60,888 bases of DNA, from assembly GCA_947367565.1 (NCBI GenBank), contig CANBEI010000002.1, positions 1 to 60,888 on the forward strand. The letters are read 5' to 3'. This document shows positions 48,486-55,052 of this stretch, one piece after another; position 1 is the first letter of the stretch; every line of letters starts with the position of its first letter. Made by a program: the position numbers and the translations under genes. This DNA comes from an uncultured Candidatus Saccharibacteria bacterium. Lineage in GTDB: Bacteria; Patescibacteriota; Saccharimonadia; Saccharimonadales; Saccharimonadaceae. The notes below the pieces were generated by a model, which saw only the letters and a list, made by a program, of their open reading frames with translations, was not told the DNA's origin and searched no databases.

Positions 48486-48915
48486 AGTTTAGTACCCTTG
48501 CCTCACACTTAACCCCCTCTTCATGGTCGATGTGTATGATTGCTCGTGGGTTACTTTTGTCTATACCGGCCAATCCGACAGTATATCCAATGACATGGCG
48601 AAAATTGTCATTTTCGATTATCCCGGCCCGAACGAGTGCATCGAGAATTGATGTCGCCTGATTATCGAGATCCCGCAGCACAAAGTTCGGCTCATACATA
48701 TCGAACGTAATAAAGACCGGTGAAGGCATCTTCTTTCCTCGGGTTTGCGACTTGAATTGCTTAATCATGTCATTTTCATTTTCTAGTGCCTTGGCGCTAG
48801 AAATCAAATTCACTCGTCCAGTCCTACTATTAGGTATAATACGTTTGCTATTCTTCTTGGAATAGACGATTCCGTGATAGACTAGCGTCATCTCATTCTG
48901 CTGATCGTTTTTCAC
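48460..48915 (-). CDS. RusA-like Holliday junction resolvase
   Basis: 151 residues. The RusA hallmarks are YSKKNSKRIIPNSRTGR at the N-terminus and RDLDNQATSILDALVRAGIIENDN (about 93-116), where the Asp residues bind metal. It resolves branched DNA before packaging. Overlaps the terminase small-subunit gene by 26 bases. Confidence 0.8.
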   Translation of the reverse strand: MKNDQQNEMTLVYHGIVYSKKNSKRIIPNSRTGRVNLISSAKALENENDMIKQFKSQTRGKKMPSPVFITFDMYEPNFVLRDLDNQATSILDALVRAGIIENDNFRHVIGYTVGLAGIDKSNPRAIIHIDHEEGVKCEARVLNYENRREKD

Positions 48916-48926
48916 TTCTCTTCCCC

Positions 48927-49016
48927 TTATTGCTTCTTTGCCAGAGACACCCCGATTATGCAGATTCCCACCACTCCGATGATAATCCCCGCTAAAAGTC
49001 CTAACATAAATTCCAT
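48927..49016 (-). CDS. 29-residue membrane peptide (not in the ORF track)
   Basis: The frame MEFMLGLLAGIIIGVVGICI then IGVSLAKKQ-stop is a single membrane helix. It starts exactly at the stop of the next gene, overlapping by one base, and fits the tightly packed operon. Confidence 0.5.
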   Translation of the reverse strand: MEFMLGLLAGIIIGVVGICIIGVSLAKKQ

Positions 49017-49207
49017 TATTTTCCTCCTAACAAATAATTATCATCCTTCGCAATAGCGCAGTTCCGAGCTGGATGAACTTCACCTTCATGCGGTCCGTCC
49101 AAGAACTTAATGCCATACGCTCCATGGTCATAATAGTTATCTAGCCATTCGGCTTTATGATACGTCACCTCGCCACGAAGACGAGTGCGAGCAGTGAAGT
49201 TACTCAT
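49016..49207 (-). CDS. Small early-region phage protein
   Basis: 63 residues, beta-rich (GEVTYHKAEWLDNYYDHGAYGIKFLDGPHEGEVHPARNCAIA), shaped like a small SH3-like barrel. GGAGGAG upstream. Start overlaps the upstream stop by four bases. No family known to me. Confidence 0.55.
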   Translation of the reverse strand: MSNFTARTRLRGEVTYHKAEWLDNYYDHGAYGIKFLDGPHEGEVHPARNCAIAKDDNYLLGGK

Positions 49208-49443
49208 TTTCTCTCCTCCTTCTTAATTACGCAGCACTTTGATGGATAGTCCTTGTCGAAACAATAATAAACTTCGTCGCCAACCTCCAGCTCCTCGTTT
49301 ACGAACCCAGAGATCTTTATGTAATCAATTTTCTTCTTCCCGAACAAGGTAGTTCTCATGACGCCCACTCCCATAGAATACTCTATCGTACTGTTGGGCG
49401 CATCCATATACCGCATAAGATAAATAATTTTACCGTGCTTCAT
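49204..49443 (-). CDS. Small early-region phage protein
   Basis: 79 residues with a C-terminal GDEVYYCFDKDYPSKCCVIKKEE. Packed between overlapping neighbours. Unknown role. Confidence 0.5.
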   Translation of the reverse strand: MKHGKIIYLMRYMDAPNSTIEYSMGVGVMRTTLFGKKKIDYIKISGFVNEELEVGDEVYYCFDKDYPSKCCVIKKEERK

Positions 49444-49643
49444 AGTTTTATCTCCTCAACAACCGTCTCAATTCGAGACTCATGCCATCTCTTTATAAAT
49501 TTCCTCGCCCTACGAGCAGTCCTAAACCTGACAGTACGCCAATAAAAGAGTTTGCGCCTAAAACAACTGTAAATACTACTTCCTTCATATGTAGACGCTG
49601 CAGGATAATATCTACCGTCGCGTTTAATAATTCTATATTTCAT
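49440..49643 (-). CDS. Small basic phage protein
   Basis: 67 residues from MKYRIIKRDGRYYPAASTYE (GGGAGGAGTA upstream); the track start is 14 codons early. A second strand-rich part (WRTVRFRTARRARKFIKRWHESR) is strongly basic, suggesting nucleic acid contact. Confidence 0.55.
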   Translation of the reverse strand: MKYRIIKRDGRYYPAASTYEGSSIYSCFRRKLFYWRTVRFRTARRARKFIKRWHESRIETVVEEIKL

Positions 49644-49888
49644 TACTCCTCCCAACATTCCCAGGTATCGGTTAATGAGAACCACTTTTTACGACAGACT
49701 TGTTTCGGTTTACGCTCAGACTCGGAATTATCTGACGCATCAGAGCTCATAGGGGCGGCTTCCGGAGTAGGGTTGCTTAACCTCAAAGCGATCACTATAA
49801 TACAGATCATGATTATAGAAAGTATTTTTGCGACTATATCCAGACGGTCGATAATGAAATGACCTATACTTCTTAAAAAATTCAACAT
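49643..49888 (-). CDS. Small membrane phage protein
   Basis: 81 residues from MLNFLRSIGHFIIDRLDIVA (TTGGAGGAG upstream). One membrane helix (ILSIIMICIIVIALRL), then a Ser-rich linker and KKWFSLTDTWECWEE. Overlaps its downstream neighbour by one base. Confidence 0.55.
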   Translation of the reverse strand: MLNFLRSIGHFIIDRLDIVAKILSIIMICIIVIALRLSNPTPEAAPMSSDASDNSESERKPKQVCRKKWFSLTDTWECWEE

Positions 49889-49889
49889 A

Positions 49890-50306
49890 TTATTTCTCCT
49901 CCAATAACCTTGGGTTCGATAGGATGTGGCCGATAATCTTATATTCATTCAGCCACGATTTAACTTGGTCGCCCCCCTTAACCATTTCAAAATCAAACTC
50001 AGCATTGGAGTTATCCCATACACAAACAGCACGACATTCACCATTGCTTACAATACTCCCCTCAAATATCTCCTTACCGTCTTTAGCGAAGAGGTTTGTG
50101 GATTGAAGAATTCTATAATTATTGATATTTGTACCGCAGTACGAGCGGTCAGAAAGATAGACGGCGAGTTCAATGATTGTGAACACATTGCTATCGTTGT
50201 TGATATTGCGGCAAAATCTTTCACTGAGTTTATCCCACACCATAAACCGTTTTGGCATAGGCTGAAATTTAATTCCGTGTGGTTCCGTTGAATTAGAATT
50301 AGTCAT
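49890..50306 (-). CDS. YopX-family phage protein
   Basis: 138 residues. RFMVWDKLSERF near the start, then ILQSTNLFAKDGKEIFEGSIVSNGECRAVCVWD and EYKIIGHILSNPRLLEE are the YopX pattern (RxWD, QSTGLKDKNGKEIYEGDI, IGNIYENPEL). YopX proteins are common in phages of Firmicutes; their role is unknown. Confidence 0.8.
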   Translation of the reverse strand: MTNSNSTEPHGIKFQPMPKRFMVWDKLSERFCRNINNDSNVFTIIELAVYLSDRSYCGTNINNYRILQSTNLFAKDGKEIFEGSIVSNGECRAVCVWDNSNAEFDFEMVKGGDQVKSWLNEYKIIGHILSNPRLLEEK

Positions 50307-50571
50307 TTTTTCTCCATTCTGCCCGCATTTTACGCACTAGGTCTTCCTTAGCTTTTTCCACTTTATCTACAAACTTCTCCCAGACAGTATCTTCAATCGG
50401 CTCAAACCACTCTGGACTGTTTTCCACGATTCGGCTGGATATATATTCGCAACCGGTATTCGGTAGGGTATGTAAATCATCTACGGCAACATAGCCGTCA
50501 AGATGGTGATTCAGCTCCAGAACTGCGTCTTTTTTCCAAAGGAAGTTATCCTTTAGTACTCGATATTTCAT
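50299..50571 (-). CDS. Small early-region phage protein
   Basis: 90 residues opening MKYRVLKDNFLWKKDAVLEL, with a phrase (SPEWFEPIEDTVWEKF) seen in small phage proteins that regulate or modify. The opening resembles the 191-residue protein encoded at 51223-51795 (KRYKVLKEILTVKNPRWLKPGEE), so these are related small domains. Confidence 0.55.
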   Translation of the reverse strand: MKYRVLKDNFLWKKDAVLELNHHLDGYVAVDDLHTLPNTGCEYISSRIVENSPEWFEPIEDTVWEKFVDKVEKAKEDLVRKMRAEWRKND

Positions 50572-50783
50572 TCACTTCTCCTTTTACATTTATACTTAGG
50601 CTTAGTCTTTGGTCGCTTTTGATAATGCCGCCAGTTACACCCCCTGTGGGGTGGGCATAGCGTACATGGGGCAAACGCACGTCTCCACGACATCTTCTCG
50701 GCTCGACTGTTGGTATTATCTTCACCAAGTTTTAATCCTCGATTCCTGGCAATGTTGCGGGTAAATTTTCGACTGTGCCCCAT
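50568..50783 (-). CDS. Small Cys/His-rich basic protein
   Basis: 71 residues: MGHSRKFTRNIARNRGLKLG, then FAPCTLCPPHRGCNWRHYQKRPKTKPKYKCKRR. CTLC plus HRGC may bind zinc. Basic throughout. It overlaps both neighbours. Confidence 0.5.
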   Translation of the reverse strand: MGHSRKFTRNIARNRGLKLGEDNTNSRAEKMSWRRAFAPCTLCPPHRGCNWRHYQKRPKTKPKYKCKRRSE

Positions 50784-51220
50784 TTGCACCCCTGTTCTCC
50801 TGTTCCTAGAAGTTGATTTTTAACAACGCTCTCATACAGCGTTTCTCCGCTTTGCGTGATAGCATATGGTAGAAATACCTGCTCCGGCTTAACCATCTGG
50901 GTCTCTATGATGGCGAGCTGTGCCTCGACCCAGTCCTTGATGATGCGCCAAGCTACACGCTTGGCTTGCTCTGGCGTTTTATATCGCGTCTCTACTCCAC
51001 GCTGGCCACGCAGTACAGTCAAAACTTTCTCTGGGGCGATTGGCAGCTGAAAACCGACTTCATTGCCATTAACTAGCATTTTGAAGCTGACTGCCGATGC
51101 CTCGCCCTCGTTGTCATATTCTGAGAGAATTGCCTTTGCGCCAGCTTTAGCTAACATCTTTTGAATTTCTCCGACGGTCCGATCGGTTGAGATTTTAGTC
51201 GTATAGTTTAGTAGCGGCAT
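50732..51220 (-). CDS. Conserved-looking phage protein, unknown function
   Basis: 162 residues from MPLLNYTTKISTDRTVGEIQ (GAGGAGTAGGT upstream); the track start is 43 codons early. The phrase TVGEIQKMLAKAGAKAILSEYDNEGEASAVSF and a C-terminal QAKRVAWRIIKDWVEAQLAIIE form a pattern I associate with a phage or plasmid family of unknown role. Probably an early-region DNA-processing gene. Confidence 0.6.
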   Translation of the reverse strand: MPLLNYTTKISTDRTVGEIQKMLAKAGAKAILSEYDNEGEASAVSFKMLVNGNEVGFQLPIAPEKVLTVLRGQRGVETRYKTPEQAKRVAWRIIKDWVEAQLAIIETQMVKPEQVFLPYAITQSGETLYESVVKNQLLGTGEQGCKWGTVENLPATLPGIED

Positions 51221-51222
51221 AC

Positions 51223-51795
51223 CTACTCCTCTATACCCAGATATATTTTCCATTCGCTCGAATGAGCCTTGATGGAGGCTTCGGCGTCGTCTATAGTAGC
51301 AAAATTGATTGGAGATGTTAGTTCGCCACCACAACAATTTGTTTCCCACCGACCAACTTCAAATCTATGATCGTATATGTCATAGCTAACATAGTAAAAA
51401 CTTCCGCAGTCCCTTGAGGCTTTAAACCCTTTAGTATCCCGCTCGAGGATTACTTTGGCCTTGCGGCGAGCAAGTTCTTTCTCCCCCTCTTCTCTGGTGA
51501 GAAAAATATCACCTGTTTCTACCATGAGGCTTTCTCTAATCCCGAACTCAAAATCATCTACACTAAAGCCCGTGAGAGGAGAAAGTGTAATGCACCAACA
51601 TCTGTCCCCTCCCCTCAAATCATCCACCGTCTTTGGCTTCTCTGGGATTTCCTCGATATATCCATGCTCAAGCAAAGCCCGAATCCTAGAACTACTCGGA
51701 GTCGCCTCAAACTCTTCGCCTGGCTTAAGCCATCGGGGATTCTTCACGGTTAGGATTTCTTTTAGTACCTTGTATCGTTTCACGTTAGTTATCAT
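51223..51795 (-). CDS. Phage protein, paralogue of the 197-residue protein
   Basis: 190 residues from MITNVKRYKVLKEILTVKNP (GAGGAGGTC upstream). After the N-terminal domain come PKTVDDLRGGDRCWCITL, VETGDIFLTREEGEKELARRKAKVILERDTKGFK, and a C-terminal segment with INFATIDDAEASIKAHSSEWKIYLG. The same order occurs in the 197-residue protein at 52179-52772, so they are duplicates. Function unknown. Confidence 0.55.
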   Translation of the reverse strand: MITNVKRYKVLKEILTVKNPRWLKPGEEFEATPSSSRIRALLEHGYIEEIPEKPKTVDDLRGGDRCWCITLSPLTGFSVDDFEFGIRESLMVETGDIFLTREEGEKELARRKAKVILERDTKGFKASRDCGSFYYVSYDIYDHRFEVGRWETNCCGGELTSPINFATIDDAEASIKAHSSEWKIYLGIEE

Positions 51796-51970
51796 TCTTG
51801 ACCTCCTCACAAAAACTCGAGTACTCGCCGCCAAGACAAACCATTGGACGAGTCTGAATTACATCCTTAGTGACGATAATAGCTGCGCAGCCGCCAATGA
51901 AGGAACCAAGGATAATTATCACTAATGTTACTGACCAATCTTTGATAGTCTCTTTGAGATAGTAATTCAT
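51785..51970 (-). CDS. Small membrane phage protein
   Basis: 61 residues from MNYYLKETIKDWSVTLVIIILG (GGAGGTGCGGC upstream), with one membrane helix, then FCEEVKNDN. The start overlaps the upstream stop. Confidence 0.5.
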   Translation of the reverse strand: MNYYLKETIKDWSVTLVIIILGSFIGGCAAIIVTKDVIQTRPMVCLGGEYSSFCEEVKNDN

Positions 51971-52176
51971 GCCGCACCTCCATGTTCCGCTTCCCATAGT
52001 CGTTGCTGCTCGATTAGTGATAACTTCTTCTTTTGGCCTTGATTGCGAATTTTCTGGAACTCGATCAATACATTCGCCGGGATTCGGATATAATTACCTT
52101 CACACGCAATAGGTTTCTTCTCGCGCTTCCTTCTGTCGATCCAATGTTCGACGGCCGCGCCGGCTAGAACCTTCAT
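51967..52176 (-). CDS. Small phage protein
   Basis: 69 residues, basic and helical (AAVEHWIDRRKREKKPIACEGNYIRIPANVLIEFQKIR). Unknown family; two bases from the upstream gene. Confidence 0.5.
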   Translation of the reverse strand: MKVLAGAAVEHWIDRRKREKKPIACEGNYIRIPANVLIEFQKIRNQGQKKKLSLIEQQRLWEAEHGGAA

Positions 52177-52178
52177 TT

Positions 52179-52772
52179 CTACACCCCCACGCCAAACAGT
52201 TGTTCCCAGTATTTCGTATCATCGTCTATACTCTCCTGCGCCTCTTTCTCGCTGGCGAAGTAGATATTGTGAATCGACTTAAAATCATGGCATTGAGACG
52301 TAAAGAACACATTTCTCTCCGAATCATAACAAACTTCATACTGTTTATCGCCGCATTCTTCAAAACGTTTGGAATGGGCCTCAAGATAAATGCGTGCTTT
52401 ATCGAGTTCGAGTTCCCGTTTTAACTCTGCTTCAGTCATAAAGACTCCGCCAATACTCCGTGCTAGTCTTTGATCTATCGTATCGAACCAGATCTGCTCG
52501 ACAGCAATTATCTCTCCGCAGCAGGTTTTCGCCATGTAAAATATATCGCCCTCTTTCAGGTCAAACACTGTTTTTGCCTTTTCTGGCATTACTTTGAATT
52601 CTTCCATTAGCTCGAATAGGTCTTTTTTCCAAATTCGACCTTCAGAATCTTTAAGTGTAATCTTTACCTGCGAGCCTTCGTTAGTGAATCTAGTAAATTC
52701 ACCATGGCCGCTTGAGATGCCGATACTGGATAGTGAAAACTCTTCTCCGCTCTTTTTGCTTTTTAATTTCAT
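52179..52772 (-). CDS. Phage protein, paralogue of the 190-residue protein
   Basis: 197 residues. KAKTVFDLKEGDIFYMAKTC, GGVFMTEAELKRELELDKARIYLEAHSKRFEECG and NIYFASEKEAQESIDDDTKYWEQLFGVG parallel the protein encoded at 51223-51795. It has two tandem Cys (KTCCGE). It is followed upstream by the tRNA cluster. Unknown role. Confidence 0.55.
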   Translation of the reverse strand: MKLKSKKSGEEFSLSSIGISSGHGEFTRFTNEGSQVKITLKDSEGRIWKKDLFELMEEFKVMPEKAKTVFDLKEGDIFYMAKTCCGEIIAVEQIWFDTIDQRLARSIGGVFMTEAELKRELELDKARIYLEAHSKRFEECGDKQYEVCYDSERNVFFTSQCHDFKSIHNIYFASEKEAQESIDDDTKYWEQLFGVGV

Positions 52773-52797
52773 TATTACCTCTCTTATTTTAATTATT

Positions 52798-52885
52798 TGG
52801 TGCTGGAACTAGGATTCGAACCTAGGAAGTCCATATGGACGGCAGGTTTACAGCCTGCTGCGGTTGCCCTCTGCGCTATTCCAGC
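52798..52885 (-). tRNA. tRNA-Tyr (GTA), phage-encoded
   Basis: Acceptor GCTGGAA/TTCCAGC, anticodon stem GCAGG/CCTGC with loop CTGTAAA giving GTA, variable arm GTCCATATGGAC, T loop TTCGAAT, and CCA encoded. A well-formed class II tRNA. Confidence 0.93.
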
Positions 52886-52968
52886 ATGTTGATCAGACCG
52901 ACCGGAGGACTTTATGACGACTTACCTCTACCCGGTTTATGCCATTTTCTGGTCTGATCTGCGCGCGT
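52886..52968 (-). other. Structured spacer in the tRNA cluster
   Basis: On the minus strand GATCAGACC and GGTCTGATC enclose ACCGG/CCGGT and AGG/CCT, forming a long rod-like hairpin with GTCATAA near its tip. It may be a processing element or a decayed tRNA. Confidence 0.35.
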
Positions 52969-53046
52969 CACGACGACGGGATTCGAACCCGTAGCTGAAA
53001 CGCACAAGCTAAACGTTCCCGTTTTGACCAATTAAACTACGTCGCG
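52969..53046 (-). tRNA. Degenerate tRNA, anticodon uncertain
   Basis: Acceptor CGCGACG/CGTCGTG, D stem GTTT/AAAC and T arm ACGGG/CCCGT with TTCGAAT are clear. The anticodon arm is oversized (GGAACG..CGTTTC with an 11-base loop TTTAGCTTGTG), so no normal anticodon can be placed. No CCA is encoded, unlike its neighbours. Confidence 0.5.
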
Positions 53047-53050
53047 TACT

Positions 53051-53126
53051 TGGTGCCACCCTCCGGTGTCTAACCGGCGTCCCCGAGAACTACGTTCTGG
53101 CGCTCTACCGTTGAGCTATGGGTAGC
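53051..53126 (-). tRNA. Degenerate tRNA, possible GTA anticodon
   Basis: Acceptor GCTACCC/GGGTGGC, D arm GCTC/GAGC and encoded CCA are intact. The anticodon arm can zip to AGAAC-GTA-GTTCT, leaving a three-base loop, and the T loop reads TTAGACA in place of TTCGANT, which would break the D-T loop contact. Confidence 0.5.
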
Positions 53127-53220
53127 ATGAGCGACAGCGTGTTACACCAACTGCGAGATCTGCCGCTCATACATTAGTGGAAAAGAATCCGTGGCTGCTG
53201 CGATGGTCGATTATCGCCAT
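53127..53220. other. Spacer with a possible tRNA remnant
   Basis: On the minus strand GCAGTTGGTGTAACACGCTGTCGCT resembles a D arm and an Asp-like anticodon region, but no closed cloverleaf can be drawn. No gene seen. Confidence 0.3.
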
Positions 53221-53496
53221 TTAACTCTTTCGAGCACCACCTTCTTCTACTATCTTTTGCGCCATTTCCTTGGCGCGTGTCTGAATACATTTTTTCCAGT
53301 CATGTTCAAATTGCTCAGCTAGTAGATACTCGCCATGTCGACGTTTAATCGCACCAAACATCGCTATTTGGATTGTCGCCGAGCCGGTTTTATCGATGAT
53401 AGCGTTGCCAAATTTAAGTCGGTATTCGCTTGTCTCGTAGTTATACTCAGCATAGACGACCTTAACTTGAGTCGTTGGTCTAGTCTTAGATTCCAT
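53221..53496 (-). CDS. Small early-region phage protein
   Basis: 91 residues: a beta-rich start (TQVKVVYAEYNYETSEYRLKFGNAIIDKTGSATIQI), then a helical, charged end. Unknown family. It overlaps the next gene upstream by 11 bases and is the last coding gene before the tRNA cluster. Confidence 0.5.
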   Translation of the reverse strand: MESKTRPTTQVKVVYAEYNYETSEYRLKFGNAIIDKTGSATIQIAMFGAIKRRHGEYLLAEQFEHDWKKCIQTRAKEMAQKIVEEGGARKS

Positions 53497-53884
53497 AGAA
53501 TTCCTTGAATACTAGCCAGACGACTATGACCGCCAGAATGAGTAGTACAACTAAGACCGCTGCGCCAACTCCGCCCAACATAATTACCGAGCTGTCGAAT
53601 TGTTGCTTTCTGATCGGCAGCTCCTCCAACGGCAAACCCGACGTCGGCATTATCGCCCGTCGCCCGCGGTTCGCTTGTTTCGGTTTATGATAAGCCTTAT
53701 TTTTAGCCTGGTATTCCTCGTAGTCGCGCGTATTTCGAATCATACGTATTGTTGATCGTCCAACGCCAAACACCTTGCCCACCACCACATCGTCGTTACA
53801 GCTTAAATCACGTTCTTCAATGTAGCGCTTGATCGTCATATAGCGTTCAGCCGTAACTTTATTGACTATCCCGCTTTTGCTCAC
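53486..53884 (-). CDS. Membrane-anchored putative HTH protein
   Basis: 132 residues from a GTG with AAAGGAGGTAATA upstream; the track start is 29 codons early, inside the upstream gene. An N-terminal helix-turn-helix-like part (ERYMTIKRYIEERDLSCNDDVVVGKVFGVGRSTIRMIRNTRDYEEYQ) is followed by a basic linker and a C-terminal membrane helix (VIMLGGVGAAVLVVLLILAVIVVWLVF). A regulator tethered to the membrane is possible; no repressor of the usual type is seen in this prophage. Confidence 0.55.
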   Translation of the reverse strand: MSKSGIVNKVTAERYMTIKRYIEERDLSCNDDVVVGKVFGVGRSTIRMIRNTRDYEEYQAKNKAYHKPKQANRGRRAIMPTSGLPLEELPIRKQQFDSSVIMLGGVGAAVLVVLLILAVIVVWLVFKEFYGI

Positions 53885-54155
53885 TATTACCTCCTTTTTG
53901 TTCCGTTTTGCCCTCAGACTCTGACATTGACTCAGGGGCTGGATTTTCCTGCGGCTTCTTTGCCCGGCCACGACGAGACTTTAATCCGCCTTTTCGTCCG
54001 GCGGTGCGCGCTAGCTCTGGATTGGCCGCGAAGCCGCCTGTATGACCGTTTTGGCCGCCTTTCTGGCCGATATTCTTGTAGAAGTCTTCGCCATGTTTTC
54101 TCAGATTAGTATCACGAGCTTTTAACCCGCCTGCTTTAGTTCCGCTCATTTTCAT
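53859..54155 (-). CDS. KGG-repeat small protein
   Basis: 98 residues with Gly/Lys repeats (GTKAGGLKARDTNLRKHGEDFY, IGQKGGQNGHTGGFAANPELARTAGRKGGLKSRRG), the stress-induced KGG motif, then a charged Gln/Glu/Ser-rich tail. Such proteins are common in phages and spore- or stress-related loci. Probably nucleic acid binding. Confidence 0.65.
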   Translation of the reverse strand: MKMSGTKAGGLKARDTNLRKHGEDFYKNIGQKGGQNGHTGGFAANPELARTAGRKGGLKSRRGRAKKPQENPAPESMSESEGKTEQKGGNSEQKRDSQ

Positions 54156-54170
54156 TTCTCCTGTTCCGCT

Positions 54171-54359
54171 CTACCTACAAACGAAGTCGCGGTCGTCGCC
54201 GTAGCTCGTACCTTGCCAGACCCATTCGCAGTCGTTCGCCAAGGCATATTGTTCAAACTGCGCATCTCGCTCGCGATTTATTATGACGCCGAGCAGTAGC
54301 ATGACAGTTAGGACAATTACGCCTACAATGGCTACCTTGTTATCTTTTTGTTTCTTCAT
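54171..54359 (-). CDS. Small exported or membrane protein
   Basis: 62 residues: MKKQKDNKVAIVGVIVLTVM with a membrane helix, then a short outer part QFEQYALANDCEWVWQGTSYGDDRDFVCR with two Cys that may pair. First gene of the leftward early operon. Confidence 0.55.
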   Translation of the reverse strand: MKKQKDNKVAIVGVIVLTVMLLLGVIINRERDAQFEQYALANDCEWVWQGTSYGDDRDFVCR

Positions 54360-54694
54360 ATTGTTTGTTTTTCCTCTCGATTATCGACACGATCAAGGCT
54401 TCACCTAGCACGAAATTATAGCTAGAAGTTTGTGAAGGTAAAAGCACAAAATATGAGTGAGAGTTTATTGAAAGAGAAATTTCATGCTAGCCCATCTTGG
54501 CAAAGCCTTAATTGTGCCGATAAAATTATTGTTATTCTTATCAGCTTCCAAATTGTTAATCATCCTAAACTATCGGGTACTCCGTAGCCGTTTCTTAATT
54601 CTACGGAGCCTCCAAGATAACGAACTTTGAAGCCCCGATGGAACAAAAAACTACCTATTTCTAGGTAGTATGATGAAAGTTCGCCAATTGGACT
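54360..54694. other. Prophage right-end control region
   Basis: 335 bases without a gene. Contains a leftward -10 (TATAAT at 54420-54415) for the early operon and an 8-bp inverted repeat (CTCCGTAG..CTACGGAG). A hairpin, ACTACCT..AGGTAGT followed by TTTTTTG on the minus strand (54645-54671), would stop transcripts entering from the host side. Confidence 0.5.
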
Positions 54695-54752
54695 GTAGAG
54701 CACTTCCATGGTAAGGAAGGGGTCTCGGGTTCAAATCCCGATCGCGGCTCCA
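54695..54752 (+). repeat. attR, 58-bp direct repeat (tRNA-Thr 3' part)
   Basis: Exact copy of 26534-26591 without the tRNA 5' part, so it cannot make a tRNA. Confidence 0.92.
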
Positions 54753-54918
54753 GAGTAAATACAGTAGCATTAGCTACTGTATTTACTTTTTATGAGACGT
54801 GTCGGGAATGCACTCGAGACCGTAGGTCGAGGGTGCATAGCGAGGAGGAGCGTGAGGAAAATCCAGAGTCTACTCTGGATTTTTTGAATCGACGACGAGC
54901 GCTGAGCAAAGCGAAGTT
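54753..54918. other. 166-bp segment between two att-like repeats
   Basis: Holds three hairpins: AGTAAATACAGTAGC/GCTACTGTATTTACT then TTTTTAT, CACTCGAGACC/GGTCGAGGGTG, and AAAATCCAGAGT/ACTCTGGATTTTTT. It is bounded by attR and by a further 17-base piece of the tRNA end. It looks like the scar of an earlier or second insertion at the same site. Confidence 0.5.
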
Positions 54919-54935
54919 TCCCGATCGCGGCTCCA
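54919..54935 (+). repeat. Third copy of the tRNA-Thr end (17 bp)
   Basis: TCCCGATCGCGGCTCCA, the same as the last 17 bases of tRNA-Thr, and followed by a terminator. This is probably the original chromosomal 3' end of the tRNA. Confidence 0.75.
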
Positions 54936-54970
54936 TAGAAAGGTGCTGACTTAGCCGGCGCTTTTCTATG
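54935..54970 (+). terminator. Probable original tRNA-Thr terminator
   Basis: ATAGAAAGGTGC and GCGCTTTTCTAT form a hairpin directly after the third tRNA-Thr end. Confidence 0.55.
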
Positions 54971-54987
54971 CCTACAGAAGCATAAAA

Positions 54988-55018
54988 TAAACCCCGCAGC
55001 CTAGGCCCGGGGTTTAAG
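54988..55018 (-). terminator. Terminator of the SPFH gene
   Basis: AAACCCCG..CGGGGTTT on the minus strand followed by ATTTTAT. Confidence 0.75.
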
Positions 55019-55052
55019 TTTAAAACATTTTGTTGCGATTAGATTTTTCTGC

